Below are positions 8,296 through 15,986 of a DNA stretch of 64,000 nucleotides, piece after piece. Position 1 is the stretch's first letter. Each line of letters starts with the position of its first letter. The notes below the pieces were generated by a model, which did not search any database, was not told the origin of the DNA, and worked only from the letters and a program-made list of their open reading frames with translations. This DNA comes from Candidatus Leptovillus gracilis. GTDB taxonomy: Bacteria > Chloroflexota > Anaerolineae > Promineifilales > Promineifilaceae. Position numbers and translations under genes: made by a program. Location of the stretch: NCBI GenBank assembly GCA_016716065.1, contig JADJXA010000011.1, positions 1 through 64,000 on the forward strand, written 5' to 3'.

Positions 8296-9732
8296 TTATT
8301 GTCCGGGTACTTGCCAATCGCTGCCTAGAATAATCAGCAAATCATAATCCCCGTCTGGGCTGCTGCCGCTGCTGACGTTCAGCGGCGGGATGCCCATCAA
8401 TTGAATCAGGAAGCGTTGGGTGTGTGGATGGTTCCCATAATCAATGATTTGCGTCGCGCGATAGGTGGCTGCATCTGCGTTGCCCACCGCAGTGACGTTG
8501 ACATTTTGCGTTTTCAGGTAGGTTTCGGTCAGGCTGGCCAGACCAAAAACAGGCGTGCCGTTATAAACGGCCACCCGCGCATTTTCGGCGGCCATCAGGC
8601 CAGGGAGATTCTGGATTTCCGGCGTGGGTATAACTGGCGGTGTGAACAGCTCGTTCCGCAGCTGGCGGATATTTTCGCGGTTGGGCACTAAAACCTGACG
8701 GCCGTCTGGCGTTGTTTCCGCATAGACATAATCGTAATTGATCACCGAGGTTTTGATGCTGCTGCGCGGGATGTCTTGTACCAGCAGCGCCAGTTGCAGC
8801 GCTTCTTCCAGCGACATATCGGTGCGCACGTTGGCTTGCAGCGCCTGCCACAAAACCGGCGCCCTGCCGACCAGGGTTGGCAGCATATTCAGGCTTAAAA
8901 TGCGGTCGCGCACGGCCAATACCACCGCTTGCTGGCGGCCGGCGCGGTCCACGTCACCGCCAAAGGTCGCCCGCGTCCGGGCATATTTCAGGGCGCTCGC
9001 ACCATCCAGATGTTGGTCCCCAGCTTCAATCTGAAATGGCTCATACCCGTAACAGCGGTCAGGATAGGTCGGATCGTCAATAGCTTCCGGCACAACAATG
9101 TCAATGCCGCCAATTTCGTTCACCACGGTCACGAATCCGTCAAAATTAACGGTCGCATAATAATCTATCTTAACGCCCAAAAAGGCCTCGACCGTTTCCA
9201 CCGCCAGCGCCGCGCCGCCGCCGGGATATTCATAGGCTTCGCCGTAGTAATTAGCTTGGTTGATGCGGTCCACCCCTACGCCGGGGATTTCGACCCACAT
9301 GTCGCGGGGCAGCGAAAGGATACCCGCCGAAAGCCCTACCGGGTCTACCGTCACCAGCATCATGCTGTCTGTATGATTGGGGCCATCTTCGTCGCAGCGT
9401 TGGTCAATACCCAGCATCAAAATGGTCACCCGCTCCTGTCCACTCCAGGGCTTGACGGCATCTGTTACCAGATTGATGGGAGACGTGTTATTACCAGGGG
9501 TTGCAGGAATAGAAGCGTCGGCCGCCGTTTGTGGCTGGTTGGCTGCTTCTTCTACCAGTCCAAAATCGGGGTTGGTCACTTCCCAGGAAGAGGTCATCTC
9601 GCGGACTGTACGGAACAACCAGATAGAACTCCCTACCACAATGACCAGAAGCGTCAGCCCAATGAGGGCGACGGCCCAAAGAGGCAGTCGTACCCCAGAT
9701 GGGGATCGGCGTTTAGGTGTACTTGATGTCAT
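8296..9732 (-). CDS. LytR-CpsA-Psr (LCP) family cell-envelope protein
   Basis: LCP proteins transfer glycopolymers from a polyprenyl carrier to the cell wall or related envelope acceptors. The 478-residue product has one N-terminal membrane helix (around 18-40), an extracellular LCP catalytic domain (roughly 100-290) with TILMLGIDQR, HTDSMMLVTVDP, SLPRDMWVEIPG and KYARTRATFGGDVDRAGRQQ, and a C-terminal LytR_C-type domain (about 370-478, ARVAVYNGTP). The conserved Arg and Asp residues of the pyrophosphate site are visible. Chloroflexota usually lack a classical Gram-positive wall, so the acceptor is uncertain. The gap 9733-9918 contains no clear feature except one ACGGCCGT. Confidence 0.88.
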   Translation of the reverse strand: MTSSTPKRRSPSGVRLPLWAVALIGLTLLVIVVGSSIWLFRTVREMTSSWEVTNPDFGLVEEAANQPQTAADASIPATPGNNTSPINLVTDAVKPWSGQERVTILMLGIDQRCDEDGPNHTDSMMLVTVDPVGLSAGILSLPRDMWVEIPGVGVDRINQANYYGEAYEYPGGGAALAVETVEAFLGVKIDYYATVNFDGFVTVVNEIGGIDIVVPEAIDDPTYPDRCYGYEPFQIEAGDQHLDGASALKYARTRATFGGDVDRAGRQQAVVLAVRDRILSLNMLPTLVGRAPVLWQALQANVRTDMSLEEALQLALLVQDIPRSSIKTSVINYDYVYAETTPDGRQVLVPNRENIRQLRNELFTPPVIPTPEIQNLPGLMAAENARVAVYNGTPVFGLASLTETYLKTQNVNVTAVGNADAATYRATQIIDYGNHPHTQRFLIQLMGIPPLNVSSGSSPDGDYDLLIILGSDWQVPGQ

Positions 9733-9918
9733 ATCATTTCAAACCTTAAAGCAAATCTGCGGCAGGCATTATAACATAAAATGTGAATGTGGCAGACAAA
9801 GGGTAGTCTTGCCTGTGCGCGGCGTGGTTGAATGGGTCTGGATGGCAAACCCTTGTGGTAAATAAAGGCGAATGTGGGGGGGTGAATTCAATCGTCTGTC
9901 TATTTTGGTGAACGGCCG

Positions 9919-10899
9919 TTAGCCATGCCCCAAAACCGGGTGGGGTTGGTAAGGTTCCACCAGGTGCTGCAGCTCTTCGCCCGACAGGATGATTTCGCTG
10001 GCCGCCACTGCTTCTTCCAACTGATACATCTTGCTGGCGCCGATGATCGGCGCGCTGACGCCCGGTTGGTGCAGCAGCCAGGCCAGGGCGATTTGTGCTG
10101 GTTTGACGCCCCGTTCTTCGGCCACCGATACCACCCGGTCCAGAACGGCAAAATCGGCATCGGCGTAATACATGCTTTGGGCGTACGCATCGCTTTTTGC
10201 CCGTTGGGTTGAGCCTTGCCCTTTCACGCGCCGGTTGCCGGCCAGGAAGCCCCGCGCCAGCGGACTCCAGGGGATAATTCCCACACCCTGGTCAATGCAG
10301 AAAGGAATCATTTCTCGCTCTTCTTCCCGATAAACCAGGTTGTAATGGTTCTGCATCGCCACAAAGCGCGTCCAGCCGTGTAAATCGGCCGTATATTGCG
10401 CTTTGGCGAACTGCCAGGCAAACATGCTGGATGCGCCGATATAGCGGGCTTTTCCGGCCTTTACCACGTCGTGCAGCGCTTCCATCGTTTCTTCGATGGG
10501 GGTGTCGTAGTCCCAACGGTGAATCTGGTACAAATCCACGTACTCCATGTCCAGCCGGCGCAGGGAATTGTCTATGGCTTCCAGGATGTGTTTGCGCGAC
10601 AACCCGCCGCCATTGGGTCCTTTGCCGATGGGGAAGTAGACTTTGGTCGCTACCACCACTTCGTCGCGCTGAGTCATCTCTTTGAGTAATCGCCCGGTTA
10701 CTTCTTCGCTGACGCCCAGCGAATACATATCGGCCGTGTCGAAGAAGTTGATGCCGATTTCCAGAGCGCGTTGGATAAACGGCCGTGCCGCCGCCTCGTC
10801 CAACACCCAATCCCGCCACGTTGGCGTGCCATAGGTCATCATTCCCAAACAGATACGCGAAACCTTTAATCCCGTTTGTCCCAATCGAACGTATTTCAT
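9919..10899 (-). CDS. Aldo/keto reductase
   Basis: NADPH-dependent carbonyl reductase of the voltage-gated-K-channel-beta/YajO-like branch of the AKR superfamily. The 326 residues form a TIM barrel with the catalytic Asp-Tyr in FFDTADMYSLG (~50-55), Lys in VVATKVYFP (~80) and His in YQIHRWDYDTP (~125). A C-terminal cofactor segment IIGASKMYQLEEAV follows. The N-terminus MKYVRLGQTGLKVSRICLG fixes the start at 10899. The stop overlaps an ACGGCCGT palindrome. Substrate unknown. The cupin gene lies 35 bases upstream on the same strand and may be co-transcribed. Confidence 0.9.
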   Translation of the reverse strand: MKYVRLGQTGLKVSRICLGMMTYGTPTWRDWVLDEAAARPFIQRALEIGINFFDTADMYSLGVSEEVTGRLLKEMTQRDEVVVATKVYFPIGKGPNGGGLSRKHILEAIDNSLRRLDMEYVDLYQIHRWDYDTPIEETMEALHDVVKAGKARYIGASSMFAWQFAKAQYTADLHGWTRFVAMQNHYNLVYREEEREMIPFCIDQGVGIIPWSPLARGFLAGNRRVKGQGSTQRAKSDAYAQSMYYADADFAVLDRVVSVAEERGVKPAQIALAWLLHQPGVSAPIIGASKMYQLEEAVAASEIILSGEELQHLVEPYQPHPVLGHG

Positions 10900-10934
10900 G
10901 ACGCTATTCCTTGGCGAAAATGCCGGATACTGGC

Positions 10935-11258
10935 CTATGGTTGGCGGCGGGCTTCCAGGCAGACGACACCATCTGGCCCAACGGCCGCGTTGTGGCGCAC
11001 GCCGGCCGGTAAGTCCAACCGGTCGCCGGGTCGCAAGATGGTGGGGTCATCTACAACAGGAAAGCCAAAGGTGATGGAACCAGACACCACGTAAACCACT
11101 TTGTGGTAATCGTGAACATGGGCGTCGTAATAATCGCCCGGATTGTTGGACCAGCGATATGGTTCCAGGTTCTCGCTCAGCATGAGCTGGCGCAGTTCTT
11201 CCTCGGTTGGCTGGTGTTTGTAAGGCCATTTGGCGACGTGAATGATATTGTCTTGCAT
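10935..11258 (-). CDS. Small cupin-domain protein
   Basis: A single cupin barrel of 107 residues. Metal-ligand candidates lie in DAHVHDYHKVVYVVSG (His, His, His) and the second cupin motif is RPGDRLDLPAGVRHNA. The ATG at 11258 is preferred because it has a GAGG-type ribosome site and gives a typical cupin N-terminus; the frame is open 27 codons further upstream, but that stretch looks non-coding. Small cupins may be isomerases, dioxygenases or sugar-binding sensors, and nothing here decides which. Confidence 0.8.
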   Translation of the reverse strand: MQDNIIHVAKWPYKHQPTEEELRQLMLSENLEPYRWSNNPGDYYDAHVHDYHKVVYVVSGSITFGFPVVDDPTILRPGDRLDLPAGVRHNAAVGPDGVVCLEARRQP

Positions 11259-11421
11259 GTTGTGCCTCGTCTCATGGGTGAACCTTGTGACCCCTTGTTG
11301 GTCTAGAGGATTATAACCCCTGGCTTCTTTCCTGGGCAACTTTGCTGCTGCCTTGATGGGTTGGGCCGCTGTTTTGGGGGTTAACTGTTGTTTTGTTTGC
11401 TTGTTGGTTACACTTCCGTTT

Positions 11422-12594
11422 GTGAATCAATCAAATGCACCTCGATTTCGCTGGCAGTTGGCAGCCATCACCCTGGCCCGCCTGTTTTTGAATACCGGTT
11501 TGCGCATGGTGTATCCCTTTGCCCCAGCCTTTGCGCGGGGGTTGGATGTGCCGGTGACGGCCATCTACCGGCTGATTGCTGTGCGCAACGTCGCCGGTTT
11601 TTTTAGCCCGGTCTTAGGACCATTGGCGCTGCGATACGGCCGTAAAGTCATGATGATGGCTTCCGTGCTGCTGTTTGCGTTGGGCTGTCTGTTGGTGGTG
11701 GTCTGGCCTGCTTATTGGTCTCTGGGGGTTGCCCTGACGCTGTTGGCGTTTGCCAAAGTCATCTTTGATCCAGCTATGCAATCTTATGTGAGCGATGCTG
11801 TGCCTTATCAGCAGCGCGGCAAGGCGTTGGCCGTTACCGAGTATGCCTGGTCGCTGGCTTTTATTGTGGGCGCGCCGGCCGTCGGGCTGGCGATTCAGGC
11901 GCAGGGTTGGTCGGCCCCGTTTTTTTGGTTGGGGGTGTTGTCGTTGACGGCCGTTTTTATTCTCTGGCGTATTCTGCCGCGCCGGGTGCGCCGGGTGCGC
12001 GAAGGCGCTGGTTGGCGTGAAACGGCCGTTGCGCTGCGCCGTAACCCGGTCATCTGGCTGGCTTTTGTTTACATTACCCTGGCTATTGCCGCCAATGAAA
12101 TTTTGTTTATTGTCTATGGCGACTGGATGGAGAGCAGCTTTAACCTGACACTGGCCAGCCTCGGTCTGGCTTCCGGGGTAATTGGCGGCTCGGAGATTGT
12201 CGGCGAAACGTTTGCCGGGTGGTCGGTAGACAGGTTTGGCAAACGGCCGGTTATCATTACGACAGCTATTTTGAACAGCCTGCTCTACATCCTCATCCCC
12301 CACACCAGCGCCAGCCTGATGGCGGCGTTGATCACCCTCTTTTTTCTATTCCTTACCTTCGAGATTACGCTGGTGGGCGGGATGCCGTTGATGACTGAAT
12401 TGGTCCCTCAATCGCGCGGCGTGGTGATGACGATAGTTCTGGCGGCCATGTCCATGGGGCGTTTGTTGGGTTCTACCATTGGCCCGCTGATTTGGGAGCA
12501 TGGTGGGTTTGTGTGGAGCGGGCTGGCGTCTGGGGTGATTATGGGCACGGCCGTTTTCATCCTCTACCGCTGGATTCGTGAGGGGGAAGCGTGA
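11422..12594 (+). CDS. Major facilitator superfamily transporter
   Basis: About twelve hydrophobic helices in two halves, with the loop 2-3 motif as GPLALRYGRKVMM and its second-half counterpart as GWSVDRFGKRPVI. Most likely a drug or metabolite exporter; the substrate cannot be predicted. The start is uncertain: GTG 11422 gives the usual short cytoplasmic N-terminus, while the upstream TTG 11353/ATG 11356 would add an extra hydrophobic stretch. No start has a good ribosome site. The gap 12595-12742 holds only one ACGGCCGT. Confidence 0.8.
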   Translation: MNQSNAPRFRWQLAAITLARLFLNTGLRMVYPFAPAFARGLDVPVTAIYRLIAVRNVAGFFSPVLGPLALRYGRKVMMMASVLLFALGCLLVVVWPAYWSLGVALTLLAFAKVIFDPAMQSYVSDAVPYQQRGKALAVTEYAWSLAFIVGAPAVGLAIQAQGWSAPFFWLGVLSLTAVFILWRILPRRVRRVREGAGWRETAVALRRNPVIWLAFVYITLAIAANEILFIVYGDWMESSFNLTLASLGLASGVIGGSEIVGETFAGWSVDRFGKRPVIITTAILNSLLYILIPHTSASLMAALITLFFLFLTFEITLVGGMPLMTELVPQSRGVVMTIVLAAMSMGRLLGSTIGPLIWEHGGFVWSGLASGVIMGTAVFILYRWIREGEA

Positions 12595-12742
12595 TGGCCG
12601 GGCTGTGAAGGGAGGGCGATTTTCCCAACCGCCCTACTCTGGGAAATGTCACCCTGCTGGTTTTGTGTTATGCTTTTAGCTGGTATACGGTAACGGCCGT
12701 TGGCCGCCTGTCTATCTTGTTTTCAGCAAGCGGCGCATAGTG

Positions 12743-12985
12743 ATGGTTGTGAAATATTGTTACATCTGTAACCAAAACCCAGACCAGCGCGGCGACGAAG
12801 CCGCACTTGCCGCCGGTGAATACTGCCCTATTTGCAACCAGCCGGCCTGCCGCCGTCACCTTTCTGTGGTGCGTTGGCGTTGGCGCGAGACCGGCGCTCT
12901 GGGTTCGGCCCTGGTTTGCAAAGAGTGCGTGCGCACGTATGCTCACCGCGGTTGGGATGTGTTTCGCCGCGATTGGATTACCTGA
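12743..12985 (+). CDS. Small zinc-ribbon protein
   Basis: Eighty residues with CYIC, CPIC, CRRH and CKEC pairs, which could bind two zinc ions in a B-box or treble-clef-like manner. Highly basic C-terminus (HRGWDVFRRDWIT). An in-frame GTG at 12740 is possible. It lies just upstream of the CAP-domain gene. Function unknown. Confidence 0.65.
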   Translation: MVVKYCYICNQNPDQRGDEAALAAGEYCPICNQPACRRHLSVVRWRWRETGALGSALVCKECVRTYAHRGWDVFRRDWIT

Positions 12986-13045
12986 TGCCTGCTGGCTGTC
13001 AGGTGGTTGCTCGGCCTGGCACGGCCGTCAGATGGGTGAGAGAAG

Positions 13046-14203
13046 ATGAAAAACCAGCAGCGTTTGCTTCCAGGCTCTATCGTGTTGAATGTCGTATTGC
13101 TCCTGGCGGTCATCTATTTATGGCTGCGTCCCGCGCCACCGACGGCGACGCCCATTGCTCAGGCGACTTCCGCTCCATTGGCCGCCACCGCCACCTTTAC
13201 GCCATCACCATCGCCCACCCATACACCCTTGCCAACTGAAACGCCGCCGCCCAGCCCAACGGCCGTTGTGCCCACAGAGACGCCGCAGCCCAGCCCAACG
13301 GCCGTACCCACAGACATCCCGCTGCCAACCGAAACCCCACTTTCCACCGCCCCGGCTGAACCTACCATCGCCCCCACCATTGCCAGCGAAACCGTTACTG
13401 GCCCTGGTTGGCTGCGTTACGCCAATCAGTTCCGCCTCCAGGGCGGCGTGTCGCTGCTCTCCGAAAATACACTCTGGACGGCCGGCAGCCTGGCTCACAG
13501 CCGCTATATGGTCTTGCACAACATTGCCACCCACTTCCAAGACCCTGAACTCGAGGGGTACAGTTTGGAAGGGGCCCAAGCAGCAGCCAACGGCAATATC
13601 GCCATGAGCGGATCGGCCGGCGTCTCCCTTATCTGGCCTTTTGATTATTGGATGTCTGCTTCCTTCCACGCTTTGCCGATGCTGGATCCGCAGTTGCAGG
13701 ATGTTGGTTACGGCGATTACCGGGACGCCAGCAGCGCCGCTGGCCTGACGGCCACGCTAGATGTTAAACGAGGCATCAACCAGTCGCTAACCGATTTCCC
13801 TTATCCGCTCACCTTTCCTAAAGATGGGGGGCAAACCTGGGTGACAACCTTCAACTTGCCGGAGTTTCCCGACTCGGCGGCCGGCTGCGCCGGATATACG
13901 CGGCCTCTGGGCGCGCCCATCATCGTGCAAATTGGCCCCGGCGACCAGACGCCAAATGTCAGCCAAACCGAACTACTGCGCGGCGGCGTATCGGTCCCCC
14001 ACTGTGTGTTTACGGAGACCACCTATACCAACAGCAGCCCGTATTGGCAGGGTATTGGGCGGCGTATTTTGGATGAGCGTGACGCAATTGTTATTTTGCC
14101 TCGCTCACCGTTGGAAGTGGGACAGCGCTACACGGTGACGGTCGTCAATGGGCAGACGATTCAGTGGCAGTTTGACGTGGTGACGCGGCCAACGGACTAT
14201 TGA
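13046..14203 (+). CDS. CAP/SCP-domain surface protein with Pro/Thr stalk
   Basis: One N-terminal membrane anchor (about 10-28), then a Pro/Thr-rich stalk to about residue 115, then a CAP (SCP/PR-1) domain with WLRYANQFR, LAHSRYMVLHN, THFQDPE and WMSASFHALPMLDPQL; the histidines of these blocks match the positions of the CAP cavity. After about residue 255 a second beta-rich part of unknown type follows. Bacterial CAP proteins are extracytoplasmic, some with sporulation or adhesion roles, most unknown. The ATG at 13046 has GAGAAG upstream. Confidence 0.8.
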   Translation: MKNQQRLLPGSIVLNVVLLLAVIYLWLRPAPPTATPIAQATSAPLAATATFTPSPSPTHTPLPTETPPPSPTAVVPTETPQPSPTAVPTDIPLPTETPLSTAPAEPTIAPTIASETVTGPGWLRYANQFRLQGGVSLLSENTLWTAGSLAHSRYMVLHNIATHFQDPELEGYSLEGAQAAANGNIAMSGSAGVSLIWPFDYWMSASFHALPMLDPQLQDVGYGDYRDASSAAGLTATLDVKRGINQSLTDFPYPLTFPKDGGQTWVTTFNLPEFPDSAAGCAGYTRPLGAPIIVQIGPGDQTPNVSQTELLRGGVSVPHCVFTETTYTNSSPYWQGIGRRILDERDAIVILPRSPLEVGQRYTVTVVNGQTIQWQFDVVTRPTDY

Positions 14204-14303
14204 ATGCTGCGGAAAGGTTTGGTGACTGGTTTGATGGTTTGTTTGCCAGCCCACCAATAAATTAACAAACCAACCGACTGAGTAGTTACCAGGAGTTACA
14301 CCG

Positions 14304-15260
14304 ATGCAAGCAGTATGGTTGACCAACGGCCGTCTTGAATTTCGCACCGATTATCCCCAACCCGTACCCCAGGATGGCGAAGCGCTCGTCCGTGTCTTGT
14401 TGGCCGGTATTTGTTCGACGGACCTGGAGATGGTGAAGGGGTATAAAGGCGCTTTTAGCGGTGTACTGGGACACGAGTTTGTGGGAGTGGTGGAAAGCGC
14501 CCCAGATGCCGTCTGGCACGGCCGTCGTGTAGTGGGCAGCATCAACAGTGGCTGTGGGCAGTGCGACGTGTGCCGCAGCCAGGGGGCGGAACATTGCCCG
14601 CGCCGCCGGGTGCTGGGCATTTTGGACAAAGATGGTGTTTTTGCCGACTATGTGACCCTGCCGCAAAGCAATCTGCTGGCCGTGCCGGACGCCGTGTCGG
14701 ACGAAGCGGCCGTTTTTACCGAACCATTGGCTGCTGCCCTGCGCATTCGGGAACAGGTGCAGGTACGGCCGTCGGCGCGCACGGCCGTACTCGGTCCGGG
14801 TCGCCTGGGGCTGTTGGTGGGGCAGGTATTGGCGCTGGCTGGCGGCGACGTGGTGATGCTTGGGCGCAGTCGGCATTCGTTGGAACGGCCGTTGGCTTTG
14901 GGCCTGGCCGCCGGCCTGGCAGATGAGTTCGCTGATCACAGTTTTGACTTTGTGGTGGAGGTGACGGGCAATGAGGCGGGGTTGGCGACGGCGCTGAGAG
15001 TGGTACGGCCGTTGGGCACAATCATCCTCAAAAGCACTTTCGTCGGTCGGCCGGCCGTCCATTGGAACGACGTAGTGGTTAATGAAATAACCCTCGTCGG
15101 CTCGCGCTGCGGCCCTTTTGCCCCGGCGCTGCGTCTGCTGGAGCAGGGCAAAATCAACGTGCAAGCCCTGGTGGAGGCAGAATACCCACTGCGGCAGGGA
15201 CTTGTGGCTTTTGCCCATGCCGGCCAGCCAGCGGTGCGGAAGGTGCTGCTGCGGCCGTGA
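14304..15260 (+). CDS. Zinc-dependent alcohol/polyol dehydrogenase (MDR family)
   Basis: Medium-chain dehydrogenase of 318 residues. Catalytic zinc ligands are Cys37 (GICSTD) and His57-Glu58 (LGHEF); the structural zinc site has Cys84, 87, 90 and 98 (SGCGQCDVC, EHC). The nucleotide-binding region begins near AVLGPGRLGLL. It resembles threonine or sorbitol dehydrogenases but is slightly short. Next to it is a chimeric gene that retains the end of a sugar ABC permease, so this may be the leftover of a sugar-utilisation cluster (inference). Start codon supported by AGGAG at 14290. The gap 14204-14303 contains GGTTTG-rich low-complexity sequence only. Confidence 0.85.
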   Translation: MQAVWLTNGRLEFRTDYPQPVPQDGEALVRVLLAGICSTDLEMVKGYKGAFSGVLGHEFVGVVESAPDAVWHGRRVVGSINSGCGQCDVCRSQGAEHCPRRRVLGILDKDGVFADYVTLPQSNLLAVPDAVSDEAAVFTEPLAAALRIREQVQVRPSARTAVLGPGRLGLLVGQVLALAGGDVVMLGRSRHSLERPLALGLAAGLADEFADHSFDFVVEVTGNEAGLATALRVVRPLGTIILKSTFVGRPAVHWNDVVVNEITLVGSRCGPFAPALRLLEQGKINVQALVEAEYPLRQGLVAFAHAGQPAVRKVLLRP

Positions 15261-15354
15261 TAACCGTCAACAGTTCATTGCGCCGGAGACGGCCGTCTCC
15301 CCCTCCACAATCCCAAATCGGGTGGGAAACGGCCGTATCCAACTAACCAACCAA

Positions 15355-15792
15355 TCAGCTTCTATTCCGCGTCGCCACGTCAAAAATAACGGCAGCTGCC
15401 AGCACCGCGCCGCGCACCATATACTGGTAAGAAATGCCAATGCTCATCAAATTCATGCCGCTCGTCAGCGAAGCCATGGCAATGGCGGCTCCCGCTCTTA
15501 AAAGGCCCTGGACGTAAATGTCGTCGTCGTAGGCGCTGACAATGAGAATGCGCAGATGGGGATATTGGGTGCGGATGTGGTGGATTTCGGCCAGGGGTTC
15601 AAAACCGGGCATGTTGATGTCCATGATGAGCAAATCGGCCGGCTGCCCGGCCAGCGCCTGCATCAATTCCACCCCGTTGCCCACCTCGGCAATGATGGCT
15701 AGATTGTCCAGGTCTTGCAGCGCGTTGCGGATGCCAGCACGGACCAGGTCGTGGTCATCGGCCAGAATAATGCGGGTGGCTTGTTCAGTCAT
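15355..15792 (-). pseudogene. Chimera: response-regulator receiver domain fused to the end of a sugar ABC permease
   Basis: Residues 1 to about 103 are a receiver domain: acidic pocket DDHD, phospho-acceptor Asp in LLIMDINMPG, Lys replaced near the end by the junction. At RAGA the sequence switches to AIAMASLTSGMNLMSIGIS and a last hydrophobic segment ending FDVATRNRS, which matches the C-terminal end of RbsC/XylH-type permeases. The usual NarL-type helix-turn-helix is absent. The frame is open across the junction. Most simply this is a deletion that joined two genes, or an assembly join. The product is unlikely to regulate DNA directly. Confidence 0.7.
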
Positions 15793-15986
15793 GGTTTGGT
15801 CATGCTGGGTGTGAGTGGAAGAATTTGTCGGCGGTCATCCGCGGCAAAGTTTCCAGACGACCTGATTGGGGCGGGGCTGTGGTCATTTCACACCGTCCTG
15901 CGCCAAAACTTAGAGGCGCGCAAGGCTGCCAGCCAAACGATATTGCAGCATAGAATTGGCAACGGCCGTTGCCACACCCCCGCCGC

